From RCIO01 sp965232405 (GTDB lineage: Bacteria > Pseudomonadota > Alphaproteobacteria > Rhizobiales > Rhizobiaceae), in the NCBI GenBank assembly GCA_965232405.1, contig OZ246966.1:2542001-2606000 (forward strand): DNA of 64,000 nucleotides, written 5' to 3'. Below are positions 9,028 through 19,164 of this stretch, in pieces; positions within the stretch are counted from its first letter, which is position 1; the number at the start of each line of letters is the position of its first letter. A model generated the notes under the pieces. That model had not been told where the DNA came from and searched no databases. It was given only the letters and a program-made list of their open reading frames with translations. Position numbers and translations under genes: made by a program.

Positions 9028-9798
9028 TTGTATCTTCCGCCGCGACAGTCAGAGATCGTGGAGAAGGCCCGGCGCGACGGCCGGGTCATGGTCGAAGAGC
9101 TGGCCCTGCAGTTCGACGTCACGCCGCAGACAGTCCGGAAAGATCTGAACGATCTGTGCGAGCGGCGCATTCTGACACGCATTCACGGCGGCGCGCTGTT
9201 TCCCTCGTCGACCCACAACATGCTCTACGAGCAGCGTCGACAGATAGCTGCTGGGGAGAAGCAACTCATTGGCGAGGCCGCCGCCGAGTTGATCCCTGAC
9301 GAGGCGTCGTTATTCATCAATATCGGAACGACGACAGAGGCCGTCAGCGAAGCGCTTCTCAGCCGCAGCAAGCTGATGGTGATCACCAACAACATCAATG
9401 TTGCCAACAGGATGCGCCCCTTCCCGCAGTTTGAGGTGGTAATCGCCGGCGGTGTGGTTCGCACGTCCGACGGCGGTATCATCGGCGAGGCGGCGGTCGA
9501 CTTCATCCGCCAGTTCAAGGTGGATTTCGCTGTTGTCGGCACGTCGGCGATCGACGAGGATGGAGCTCTGCTGGACTTCGACTTCCGGGAGGTGAAGGTC
9601 GCGCAGGCGATCATGGCCAATGCCCGCCACGTCATACTGGTCTCGGACAGGACGAAATTCGAGCGCACGGCTCCGGTTCGCATGGGGCATCTGTCTCAGA
9701 TCAACACTTTCGTGACGGACGTCTGCGACAAGCCGACAATCCGCCGTATCTGCGTCGAAAACGACGTTGCTCTTGTGGAAACCGGCGCAAGCGCCTGA
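9028..9798 (+). CDS. glpR: Glycerol regulon repressor GlpR (DeoR family)
   Basis: 256-residue DeoR-family regulator. The N-terminal helix-turn-helix (RQSEIVEKARRDGRVMVEEL, then QFDVTPQTVRKDLNDL) is followed by the DeoRC sensor domain with INIGTTTEAVSEAL and DFDFREVKVAQAI. The start is TTG at 9028, eleven bases after CAGGAG. GlpR represses glycerol uptake and use and is released by glycerol 3-phosphate. It sits directly upstream of glpD, where repeated TTCGTT motifs overlap the promoter. Confidence 0.88.
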   Translation: MYLPPRQSEIVEKARRDGRVMVEELALQFDVTPQTVRKDLNDLCERRILTRIHGGALFPSSTHNMLYEQRRQIAAGEKQLIGEAAAELIPDEASLFINIGTTTEAVSEALLSRSKLMVITNNINVANRMRPFPQFEVVIAGGVVRTSDGGIIGEAAVDFIRQFKVDFAVVGTSAIDEDGALLDFDFREVKVAQAIMANARHVILVSDRTKFERTAPVRMGHLSQINTFVTDVCDKPTIRRICVENDVALVETGASA

Positions 9799-9864
9799 AA
9801 TCAAAGGTGCTTTGCGAGAGCCCGGAACCGGCGCACCCGCGCGCCGGCGGGAGCGCGAATTACG

Positions 9865-9920
9865 TTCGTTAACTTTCGTTTGACATTCGTTTTGGCGCAA
9901 ATTACGCTGATATCGTTTTC
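9865..9920 (+). promoter_or_regulatory. glpD promoter with repeated GlpR-like operators
   Basis: TTGACA at 9880-9885 and TACGCT at 9903-9908 with a 17-base spacer form a sigma-70-like promoter. TTCGTT occurs at 9865-9870, 9875-9880 and 9886-9891, about one helical turn apart, and ATCGTTTTCG at 9912-9921. The copies flank the -35 box, which fits repression by GlpR. The role is inferred from position and family. Confidence 0.55.
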
Positions 9921-9964
9921 GCAGATAGACAAAAATGCTGCATTGCGAAAACGGGAGGATACGC

Positions 9965-11497
9965 TTGTCAGACTTGGAGCCCTACGACGTTTTCGTCATA
10001 GGCGGCGGCATCAACGGCTGCGGCATTGCGCGCGACGCGGCTGGTCGCGGGTACTCCGTGCTTCTTGCCGAGATGAACGATCTGGGTTCCGGCACTTCGT
10101 CTGCAGCGACCAAGCTCATTCACGGCGGGCTGCGCTATCTCGAACATTACGAGTTCGGCCTTGTGCGCGAGGCGCTTCTTGAGCGCGAGGTCTTGTGGGA
10201 GATGGCGCCGCACATCGTGTGGCCGCTCAGGTTGGTGCTGCCTCACCACAACGGCCTGCGCCCCGCCTGGCTTCTGAGGCTGGGCCTGTTTCTCTACGAC
10301 CATATTGGCGGTCGCAAGCGGCTGCCGGTGACCAAGGTGCTCGACCTGAGGAACGATCCGGCGGGTGAACCGCTGAAACCGGAATTCGTGAAGGCGTTCG
10401 AGTTCTCCGATTGCTGGGTGAACGATGCGCGGCTTGTGTCGCTCAACGCGCGATCAGCCGCGGATCTTGGCGCCGGCGTGCGCACACGATGCCGCGTGGT
10501 GAGGGCCGAGCGCGGCCCGGACCTGTGGACCGTGACGATGGAAGACGGCAGGACCGGTCAGCGGACGACCGTTTCGGCCAAGCTGCTGGTCAACGCCTCC
10601 GGACCATGGGTGGATACCGTGCTTTCCGGCGCGATCGGCCAGAACGATGCCGACAACATCCGGCTGGTCCAGGGCAGCCACATCGTCATCAAGCGCAAGT
10701 TCGAGCACGAGCGCGCCTACTTTTTCCAGAACTCCGACGGCCGCATCTTCTTCGCCATCCCCTATGAGGAGGACTTCACGCTGATCGGCACGACTGATCG
10801 CGACTATGAAGGCGACCCGGCGGATGTGGCGATCACCGATGAGGAGGTCGCCTATCTTTGCGAGGGCGCCAGCACCTATTTCCGCGAACCGGTTGTGAAG
10901 GAGGACATTGTCTGGACCTATTCGGGCGTGCGGCCGCTTTTCGACGATGGTGCGTCGAAGGCGCAGGAGGCGACCCGAGACTATGTCCTGCGCACCGATG
11001 CCGGCACCGGCAAGGCGCCGATGGTCAACATCTTCGGCGGCAAGATCACGACCTATCGCAAGCTTGCCGAAGAGGTGGTCGGCAAGATTGGTACGATGAT
11101 CGGAAACCGCAAACCGGCGTGGACGCAGGGAGCCGCGCTGCCCGGTGGGGACTTCCCGGCCGACGGTTTTGAAGCGCAGGTCAGGGGGCTGATGTCCGAC
11201 TATCCCTTTCTTGAGACGAAACATGCACGCCGGCTGGTCCGCCTCTACGGCACGCGGGCGCGCGCCGTGCTCGGCAATGCCAATAACATCGAAGGGCTGG
11301 GGCGATGCTTTGGCGCCGATCTCTACGAAGCGGAAGTCACCTATCTTGCCCGTAACGAGTGGGCAGTGTCTGCCGAAGACGTCCTTTGGCGGCGCACGAA
11401 ACGTGGTCTTGTCGTCTCAAAGAAGGAGGCCGGGGCGCTGGAAGCGTTCATGCGCGACTACACCGAAACACTGCATCACAACCAGGCTGCGGAGTAG
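9965..11497 (+). CDS. glpD: Glycerol-3-phosphate dehydrogenase (FAD)
   Basis: 510-residue membrane-associated flavoenzyme that oxidises sn-glycerol 3-phosphate to dihydroxyacetone phosphate and passes electrons to the quinone pool. The FAD-binding VFVIGGGINGCGIARDAA is at about residues 8-25, followed by GSGTSSAATKLIHGGLRYLE; the C-terminal DAO_C domain contains LVRLYGTRA and YLARNEWAVSAEDVLWRRTK. The TTG at 9965, six bases after GGGAGG, is preferred over a TTG or other start ten codons upstream. It heads the operon that continues into glpSTPQUVK. Confidence 0.92.
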   Translation: MSDLEPYDVFVIGGGINGCGIARDAAGRGYSVLLAEMNDLGSGTSSAATKLIHGGLRYLEHYEFGLVREALLEREVLWEMAPHIVWPLRLVLPHHNGLRPAWLLRLGLFLYDHIGGRKRLPVTKVLDLRNDPAGEPLKPEFVKAFEFSDCWVNDARLVSLNARSAADLGAGVRTRCRVVRAERGPDLWTVTMEDGRTGQRTTVSAKLLVNASGPWVDTVLSGAIGQNDADNIRLVQGSHIVIKRKFEHERAYFFQNSDGRIFFAIPYEEDFTLIGTTDRDYEGDPADVAITDEEVAYLCEGASTYFREPVVKEDIVWTYSGVRPLFDDGASKAQEATRDYVLRTDAGTGKAPMVNIFGGKITTYRKLAEEVVGKIGTMIGNRKPAWTQGAALPGGDFPADGFEAQVRGLMSDYPFLETKHARRLVRLYGTRARAVLGNANNIEGLGRCFGADLYEAEVTYLARNEWAVSAEDVLWRRTKRGLVVSKKEAGALEAFMRDYTETLHHNQAAE

Positions 11498-11508
11498 GGG
11501 AGGGAGAC

Positions 11509-12591
11509 ATGCTTGAACTGAAAAACATATCCCTCAAGGTGGATGCCGAGGTCTTTATCGACGACGTTTCGCTCACGCTGCAGAAGGGCACGCTCAACCT
11601 GCTTCTTGGCCCCACGCTATCGGGCAAGACCAGCCTGATGCGGCTGATGGCGGGGCTCGACCGGCCGACCTCCGGCTCGGTCTGGTTTGAAGGCAAAGAT
11701 GTCACCGGCGTTCCAGTGCAAAGCCGCAATGTCGCGATGGTCTACCAGCAGTTCATCAACTATCCGGCGATGACGGTCTACGACAACATCGCATCGCCAC
11801 TGCGCATTCAGGGTGCCAGCAAGCAGGCGATCGATGCCGAAGTACGCCGGGCGGCCGACCTTCTCAAGCTGACACATTATCTCGACCGTACGCCGCTCCA
11901 GCTTTCGGGCGGCCAGCAGCAGCGGACCGCGCTGGCGCGTGCAATCGTGAAGAATGCGAGCCTGGTGCTGCTCGACGAGCCGTTGGCCAATCTGGACTAC
12001 AAGCTGCGCGAGGAACTGCGCGAAGAACTGCCGAAGATATTCGCCGAGACGGGCGCGATTTTTGTCTACGCGACGACCGAGCCGCACGAGGCGCTGCTTT
12101 TGGGTGGTCACACGGCGACGCTTTCCGAAGGGCGCGTCACCCAGTTCGGACCGACGATCGACGTGTTCCGTTATCCGAACGATCTTCTGACGGCGCGAAC
12201 CTTCTCCGATCCGCCGCTCAACACGATCAAACTGCCCAAGAAGGGCAAGACTTTCAGCCTTGGTGGTGGGGCAGACCTCCCGGTGCCCGATGATCTCTCT
12301 GGCATAGCCGACGCCGAGTACACGATCGGCTTTCAGCCCCACCATCTCTCCCTTGAACCGCACGCGCCGGGCGCCGAGCCGGTTCACACAACAGTCCAGG
12401 TCACCGAAATAACCGGCTCGGAGAGCTTCGTGCATGTGGACTTCGAAGGATCGCGGTGGGTGATGCTGTCACACGGCATCATTGCGCTCGAGCCGGGTGA
12501 GACGGTGGATGTCTACATCGATCCGCGTCACCTGATGGTGTTCGACATGGACGGCCGCGCTGTGCGTGCGCCCGCCAGAAAGGCGGCCTGA
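11509..12591 (+). CDS. glpS: Glycerol ABC transporter ATP-binding protein GlpS
   Basis: 360-residue ATPase of the CUT1 type with a C-terminal TOBE/OB region. Walker A is GPTLSGKT, the signature is intact (LSGGQQQRTALARA) and Walker B is LVLLDEPLANLD, but the switch histidine expected after the D-loop is missing: the segment reads FVYATTEPHEAL instead of a THD motif. It pairs with GlpT, which has the opposite defect. The ATG at 11509 follows AGGGAGA; the frame is open upstream inside glpD. Family knowledge: GlpS and GlpT power the rhizobial glycerol importer GlpSTPQV. Confidence 0.9.
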   Translation: MLELKNISLKVDAEVFIDDVSLTLQKGTLNLLLGPTLSGKTSLMRLMAGLDRPTSGSVWFEGKDVTGVPVQSRNVAMVYQQFINYPAMTVYDNIASPLRIQGASKQAIDAEVRRAADLLKLTHYLDRTPLQLSGGQQQRTALARAIVKNASLVLLDEPLANLDYKLREELREELPKIFAETGAIFVYATTEPHEALLLGGHTATLSEGRVTQFGPTIDVFRYPNDLLTARTFSDPPLNTIKLPKKGKTFSLGGGADLPVPDDLSGIADAEYTIGFQPHHLSLEPHAPGAEPVHTTVQVTEITGSESFVHVDFEGSRWVMLSHGIIALEPGETVDVYIDPRHLMVFDMDGRAVRAPARKAA

Positions 12592-12594
12592 ACG

Positions 12595-13671
12595 ATGGCG
12601 CGATTGAACCTCGACCATATCCGTCACGCCTATATGGACAATCCGCAGTCGGATGCCGACTACGCGTTGAAGGAGGTGCATCACACCTTCGAGGAAGGCA
12701 CGGCGTGCGCGCTGCTTGGTCCGTCCGGTTGCGGCAAGACCACGCTTCTCAACATCATTTCAGGGTTGCTGAGGCCGAGCGAAGGCAGGGTCCTGTTCGA
12801 TGGCAACGACGTTACCAATCTTTCGACGGAAGATCGCAATATAGCGCAGGTCTTCCAGTTCCCGGTCGTCTACGACACGATGACGGTCTACCAGAACCTC
12901 GCTTTCCCGTTGCGCAACCGCCGGGTTCCCGAAGACGAGGTCGACCGGCGGGTGCGCGAGATCATCGAGATGATCGATCTCGGCGGGCTGGCGGACCGGC
13001 GGGCGAACAAGCTCACTGCCGACTCCAAACAGAAGATCGCGCTGGGGCGCGGTCTGGTAAGATCCGATGTCAACGCCATCCTGTTCGACGAGCCGCTGAC
13101 TGTGATCGACCCTCACATGAAGTGGCAGTTGCGCTCGCAGCTCAAACAGCTGCATCGCCGCGTCGGGTTCACGATGGTCTATGTGACGCACGACCAGACA
13201 GAAGCGCTGACTTTCGCCGATACCGTCGTCGTCATGTATGAGGGCGAGATCGTTCAGATCGGCACACCGGCGGAGCTGTTCGAGCGGCCGAGCCACACAT
13301 TCGTCGGCTATTTCATCGGATCGCCTGGCATGAACGTGCTGCCGGTCGAACTTCATGGCGGGACCGCAAAAGTCGGAGATGTCGGGATCAAGCTCAACTC
13401 GCCCGTTTCGGTCGCGAACGGTGCAAAGACCGAACTCGGCATCAGGCCTGAATTCGTTCGTCTAGGGCGCGAGGGCACACCGTTCGAGATTACCAAGGTC
13501 GAAGACGTCGGACGCCAGAAGATCGTACGCGGCCTGTTTGCCGGGCATTCCATTTCGGCGATCGTTCCGGAAGATGGCGAAATACCGTCCGAGCCCAAGG
13601 CGACGTTCGAGCCGGACGCAGTGAGCATCTACGCCGATTCCTGGCGTGTCGAGCCGGAGGCCGCGCGATGA
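12595..13671 (+). CDS. glpT: Glycerol ABC transporter ATP-binding protein GlpT
   Basis: 358-residue partner ATPase of GlpS. Walker A GPSGCGKTTL, Q-loop QVFQFPVVYD, Walker B AILFDEPLTVIDP and switch VYVTHDQTEAL are all present, but the ABC signature is replaced by LTADSKQKIALGRGL. A signature-defective subunit paired with a signature-intact, switch-His-lacking one implies one full and one degenerate ATP site per transporter. It starts 3 bases after glpS and overlaps glpP by 4 bases. Not to be confused with the unrelated E. coli antiporter of the same name. Confidence 0.9.
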   Translation: MARLNLDHIRHAYMDNPQSDADYALKEVHHTFEEGTACALLGPSGCGKTTLLNIISGLLRPSEGRVLFDGNDVTNLSTEDRNIAQVFQFPVVYDTMTVYQNLAFPLRNRRVPEDEVDRRVREIIEMIDLGGLADRRANKLTADSKQKIALGRGLVRSDVNAILFDEPLTVIDPHMKWQLRSQLKQLHRRVGFTMVYVTHDQTEALTFADTVVVMYEGEIVQIGTPAELFERPSHTFVGYFIGSPGMNVLPVELHGGTAKVGDVGIKLNSPVSVANGAKTELGIRPEFVRLGREGTPFEITKVEDVGRQKIVRGLFAGHSISAIVPEDGEIPSEPKATFEPDAVSIYADSWRVEPEAAR

Positions 13672-14534
13672 CCAAGACGCTCAACAATCGCGCCTGGTTC
13701 ATGGTGCTGCCGGTGCTGCTGCTGGTCGCGTTCAACGCCATCATTCCGCTGATGACGGTGGTCAACTATTCGGTCCAGGAGACATTCGGAAACAATCTCT
13801 TCTTCTTCGAAGGCGTGCGCTGGTACGAGGAAGTTCTCACGTCGAGCCGCTTCCACGCCTCACTGGCGCGGCAGGTCATCTTCACCGTTGTCATTCTGCT
13901 GATCGAAATCCCGCTCGGCGTCGCCGTCGCGCTGGCAATGCCGCGCTCCGGCCCGTGGGTCTCGGTCTGCCTTGTGCTGATGGCGCTGCCGCTGCTCATT
14001 CCGTGGAATGTGGTGGGCGCGATGTGGAACATCTTCGCGCTGCCCGACATCGGCCTTCTGGGCTATGTCGTGAACGCCATCGGCATCGACTACAACTTCA
14101 CCCAGCAGCCTGGTTCGGCGTGGTTCACGGTCGTCTTGATGGATGTCTGGCACTGGACGTCGCTGGTCGTTCTGCTTGCCTATGCTGGCCTGCGGTCCAT
14201 TCCCGATGCGTACTATCAGGCAGCGCGCATCGACAGCGCGTCGGCCTGGTCGGTGTTCCGCTATATCCAGCTGCCGAAGATGCGGCGGGTGCTCACCATC
14301 GCAGTGCTTCTGCGGTTCATCGACTCCTTCATGATCTACACAGAGCCGTTCGTGCTGACCGGCGGCGGACCCGGCAACTCGACGACGTTCCTGTCGATCG
14401 ATCTGGTGAAGGCGGCTCTGGGCGAATTCAACCTCGGCATCGCAGCGGCGATGAGTGTCATCTACTTCCTGATGACCCTGCTCGCCTGCTGGTGCTTCTA
14501 CACGCTGATGACGCGTGGAGAGGAGCAGGACTGA
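13668..14534 (+). CDS. glpP: Glycerol ABC transporter permease GlpP
   Basis: 288-residue permease of the MalF type with six predicted membrane segments, the first being WFMVLPVLLLVAFNAIIP. The cytoplasmic coupling loop is YYQAARIDSASAWSVFRYIQ, a good EAA motif. It overlaps glpT by ATGA and ends one base before glpQ. Together with GlpQ it forms the channel for glycerol. Confidence 0.9.
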   Translation: MTKTLNNRAWFMVLPVLLLVAFNAIIPLMTVVNYSVQETFGNNLFFFEGVRWYEEVLTSSRFHASLARQVIFTVVILLIEIPLGVAVALAMPRSGPWVSVCLVLMALPLLIPWNVVGAMWNIFALPDIGLLGYVVNAIGIDYNFTQQPGSAWFTVVLMDVWHWTSLVVLLAYAGLRSIPDAYYQAARIDSASAWSVFRYIQLPKMRRVLTIAVLLRFIDSFMIYTEPFVLTGGGPGNSTTFLSIDLVKAALGEFNLGIAAAMSVIYFLMTLLACWCFYTLMTRGEEQD

Positions 14535-14535
14535 C

Positions 14536-15426
14536 ATGGCGGTGACAAAAGACACGATGGCAGGCAGCGAACAAGCCGTGAGCGACCGTTCAGCAACCGG
14601 CACACGCGGGCTCAGCCGCTTTGCGCCGTCCGGCCTGCGCTGGCTGGTGCCGACCGCCTACATCATCTTCCTGATGCTGCCGATCTATTGGCTGCTCAAC
14701 ATGTCGTTCAAGACCACGAACGAAATCCTCGGCGGGTTCTCGCTCTATCCGCGCAATTTCACCGTGGAATCCTATGTCGAGATCCTGACCAATCCAGTCT
14801 GGTACAATGGCTACATCAGTTCCATCAGCTATGTGGTGATCAACACGGTCATCTCCGTGACCGTGGCGCTGCCGGCGGCCTACGCGTTTTCGCGCTACCG
14901 CTTCCTCGGCGACAAGCACCTGTTCTTCTGGCTTCTGACCAACCGCATGGCGCCGCCCGCCGTGTTCGCGCTGCCGTTCTACCAGCTTTATTCGGCGATC
15001 AACCTGTTCGACACGCCCTGGGCCGTTGCACTGGCGCACTGCCTGTTCAACATTCCGCTGGCGGTCTGGATCCTCGAGGGTTTCATGTCGGGCGTGCCGA
15101 AGGAGATCGACGAGACCGCCTATATCGACGGCTATTCCTGGCCGCGCTTTTTCGTGAAGATTTTCATGCCGCTGATCGCGAGTGGCATCGGCGTCACCGC
15201 CTTCTTCTGCTTCATGTTCTCATGGGTGGAACTGCTGCTTGCCAAGACGCTGACGGCCGTTGCCGCCAAGCCGATCGCGGCTGTGATGACGCGCACCGCA
15301 TCGACTTCCGGTTACGAACTCGGGCTGCTGGCCGCGGCCGGCGTGCTGACCATCGTGCCCGGTGCGCTCGTGATCTATTTCGTCCGCAATTACATCGCCA
15401 AGGGCTTTGCCCTGGGGCGGGTTTAA
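14536..15426 (+). CDS. glpQ: Glycerol ABC transporter permease GlpQ
   Basis: 296-residue permease of the MalG type. After about 40 polar residues the first membrane segment is PTAYIIFLMLPIYWLLNMSF; the EAA loop is DETAYIDGYSWPRFFVKIFM. The ATG at 14536 begins one base after the glpP stop; a start 7 codons earlier would overlap glpP. It is the second channel subunit of the glycerol importer. Confidence 0.9.
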   Translation: MAVTKDTMAGSEQAVSDRSATGTRGLSRFAPSGLRWLVPTAYIIFLMLPIYWLLNMSFKTTNEILGGFSLYPRNFTVESYVEILTNPVWYNGYISSISYVVINTVISVTVALPAAYAFSRYRFLGDKHLFFWLLTNRMAPPAVFALPFYQLYSAINLFDTPWAVALAHCLFNIPLAVWILEGFMSGVPKEIDETAYIDGYSWPRFFVKIFMPLIASGIGVTAFFCFMFSWVELLLAKTLTAVAAKPIAAVMTRTASTSGYELGLLAAAGVLTIVPGALVIYFVRNYIAKGFALGRV

Positions 15427-15443
15427 GAGGGGGGGAGGAAACC

Positions 15444-15728
15444 GTGCTTGACCTGACCTGGATGGCCTGGACCTGGCAGACGGCCACCTTCTTTGCCGTG
15501 ATCGCGCTATTGCTGGCCGGCATGACCGTGTGGGAATTTGTGCGGCCGGGAGGCGCGCCGCGAGACGGCGTGCTCGGTCTCCACACCACGCGCGGCGACC
15601 GGCTGTTCATATCGCTGCTTGGCAGCGCCTACATCCATCTCGCTTGGCTTGGCCTGATCGGGCCAGGTCTGTGGTGGGCTCTTGCTCTTTCGATCGTCTA
15701 CGCGGTTCTCGTGTTTCGATACGTCTGA
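15444..15728 (+). CDS. glpU: DUF2160 membrane protein GlpU
   Basis: 94-residue small membrane protein with two or three hydrophobic segments (about residues 8-30 and 52-90). It starts with GTG at 15444 just after GGGGAGGAA. Its position between glpQ and glpV and its DUF2160 pattern identify GlpU of the rhizobial glp operon, a protein of unknown molecular role associated with the glycerol transporter. The frame is open upstream but that stretch is antisense-like noise inside glpQ. Confidence 0.85.
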   Translation: MLDLTWMAWTWQTATFFAVIALLLAGMTVWEFVRPGGAPRDGVLGLHTTRGDRLFISLLGSAYIHLAWLGLIGPGLWWALALSIVYAVLVFRYV

Positions 15729-15804
15729 GCGGGAAAAAGGGTGGAGCGATCGCGTGCAGGCGACCGCTCCCATCGCACTCGTAACCTGCATTGGGAGGAA
15801 ACTC

Positions 15805-17541
15805 ATGCGACGACACTTTCTAACATCCACGTCCGCGCTTGTCCTGTTGCTTGGCGCAAGCCAGGCACAGGCCGGCATGGACGAGGCAAAAGCGTTTCTC
15901 GACAACGAGATCGCCGGCCTTTCGGTCCTGACACGGGCGGAACAGGAAGCGGAGATGCAGTGGTTCATCGACGCAGCCGCACCGTATGCCGGGATGGAAA
16001 TCAATGTGCTTTCGGAAGGCATTCCGACCCACACCTATGAGTCGGAAGTTCTCACGAAGGCCTTTGAGGAAATCACCGGCATCAAGGTGAACCACCAGAT
16101 TCTCGGTGAGGGCGAGGTGGTGCAGGCGGTCCAGACGCAGATGCAGACGAACCGCAACCTCTATGATGGCTATGTCAACGACTCCGACCTGATCGGCACC
16201 CACTCGCGGCTGCAGCTCGCCTACAACCTGACCGACCAAATGGCAGGTGAGTGGGCGGCGACGACCAACCCGGGTCTCGACCTCGACGACTTCATGGGGA
16301 CCCAGTTCACGACCGGGCCGGACGGCAAGCTGTACCAGCTTCCGGACCAGCAGTTCGCCAACCTCTACTGGTTCCGCAAGGACTGGTTCGATCGTGAAGA
16401 TCTGCAGGAACAGTTCAAGGCCAAATATGGCTACGATCTGGGCGTGCCGATCAACTGGTCGGCCTATGAGGACATCGCCGAGTTCTTCTCCAACGACGTG
16501 AAGGAAATCGACGGTGTGCGCATCTATGGCCACATGGACTACGGCAAGCGCGCGCCTGACCTTGGCTGGCGCATGACCGACGCCTGGCTGTCGATGGCAG
16601 GCACGGGCAGTGTGGGTGAGCCGAACGGTGTCCCGATCGACGAATGGGGTATCCGCATGGAAGAGGGTTCGTGCAACCCTGCCGGCGCAAGCGTATCGCG
16701 CGGCGGCGAGGCGAACGGCCCGGCATCCGTCTATGCAATCCGCAAGTGGGACGAATGGCTGCGCGCCTATGCTCCTCCCGGAGCGGCGAGCTATGACTTC
16801 TACCAGTCCCTGCCGGCGCTGAGCCAGGGCAATGTGGCCCAGCAGATCTTCTGGTACACGGCCTTCACCGCCGACATGGTTGCCCCGCAGTCTGCGGGCA
16901 ACAACACTGTAGATGAGGAAGGGACCCCGCTGTGGCGGATGGCGCCTTCGCCGCATGGTCCGTACTGGAAGGAAGGGCAGAAGGTCGGTTACCAGGACGT
17001 TGGCTCCTGGACGTTCCTGAAGTCGACGCCGTCCGACAGGGCCCAGGCTGCATGGCTCTATGCCCAGTTCGTGGTCTCCAAGACCGTCGACACCAAGAAG
17101 TCGCATGTCGGTCTGACCTTCATTCGCGATTCCTCGGTTCGGCATGAGTCCTTCACCGAACGTGCGCCGAAGCTGGGCGGTCTGGTCGAGTTCTATCGCT
17201 CGCCTGACCGTGTGCGCTGGTCGCCGACGGGCATCAACGTTCCGGACTATCCGAAGCTGGCCCAGATCTGGTGGCAGCAGATCGGTGACGTGAACTCCGG
17301 AGCGTTCACCCCGCAGGAAGCCATGGACCGTCTCGCAGAAGAGATGGACATCACCATGGCCCGCATGCAGGCGGCTGATGAAAGCGCCAATGTGTATGGC
17401 GGCTGCGGTCCGCGTCTCAACGAGCCGAAGGATCCGTCGGAATGGCTCGGCACGGAGAACGGCCCGAAAGCCAAGCTGGACAATGAGAAGCCGCAGGGCG
17501 AAACCATCGCCTATGAGGAAATCATCAAGCAGTGGCAGTGA
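15805..17541 (+). CDS. glpV: Glycerol ABC transporter substrate-binding protein GlpV
   Basis: 578-residue periplasmic binding protein, much longer than a usual family-1 sugar-binding protein but normal for GlpV. The signal peptide MRRHFLTSTSALVLLLGASQ ends at AQA, with ATG at 15805 after GGGAGGAA. The mature part carries typical SBP_bac_1 stretches (ILGEGEVVQAVQTQMQTN, LYQLPDQQFANLYWFRKDWF). It delivers glycerol to GlpPQ-GlpST. A strong hairpin separates it from glpK. Confidence 0.9.
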   Translation: MRRHFLTSTSALVLLLGASQAQAGMDEAKAFLDNEIAGLSVLTRAEQEAEMQWFIDAAAPYAGMEINVLSEGIPTHTYESEVLTKAFEEITGIKVNHQILGEGEVVQAVQTQMQTNRNLYDGYVNDSDLIGTHSRLQLAYNLTDQMAGEWAATTNPGLDLDDFMGTQFTTGPDGKLYQLPDQQFANLYWFRKDWFDREDLQEQFKAKYGYDLGVPINWSAYEDIAEFFSNDVKEIDGVRIYGHMDYGKRAPDLGWRMTDAWLSMAGTGSVGEPNGVPIDEWGIRMEEGSCNPAGASVSRGGEANGPASVYAIRKWDEWLRAYAPPGAASYDFYQSLPALSQGNVAQQIFWYTAFTADMVAPQSAGNNTVDEEGTPLWRMAPSPHGPYWKEGQKVGYQDVGSWTFLKSTPSDRAQAAWLYAQFVVSKTVDTKKSHVGLTFIRDSSVRHESFTERAPKLGGLVEFYRSPDRVRWSPTGINVPDYPKLAQIWWQQIGDVNSGAFTPQEAMDRLAEEMDITMARMQAADESANVYGGCGPRLNEPKDPSEWLGTENGPKAKLDNEKPQGETIAYEEIIKQWQ

Positions 17542-17579
17542 TTGTCTGACTTGCGGGACATCGTCCCGCGCATGAGAAC

Positions 17580-17608
17580 AAGGGAGGCGGCGCAAAGCTG
17601 CCTCCCTT
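17580..17608 (+). terminator. Hairpin between glpV and glpK
   Basis: A 12-bp stem (17580-17591 with 17597-17608, one G-T wobble) and a 5-base loop sit 38 bases after the glpV stop, followed by only a weak T stretch. Likely a partial terminator or 3' stabiliser that lowers glpK relative to glpV. Confidence 0.65.
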
Positions 17609-17629
17609 TGCCATGTGAGGAGGAGCGGA

Positions 17630-19120
<1,491 letters not shown>

Positions 19121-19127
19121 GCCATGC

Positions 19128-19157
19128 GTAGCGCCGCCGCGGCCAGCCTAGCGCTAC
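19128..19157 (+). terminator. Possible terminator after glpK
   Basis: Inverted repeat GTAGCGC (19128-19134) and GCGCTAC (19151-19157) in the 44-base gap between the convergent glpK and autotransporter genes. No T run; a weak candidate. Confidence 0.35.
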
Positions 19158-19164
19158 TGATATC

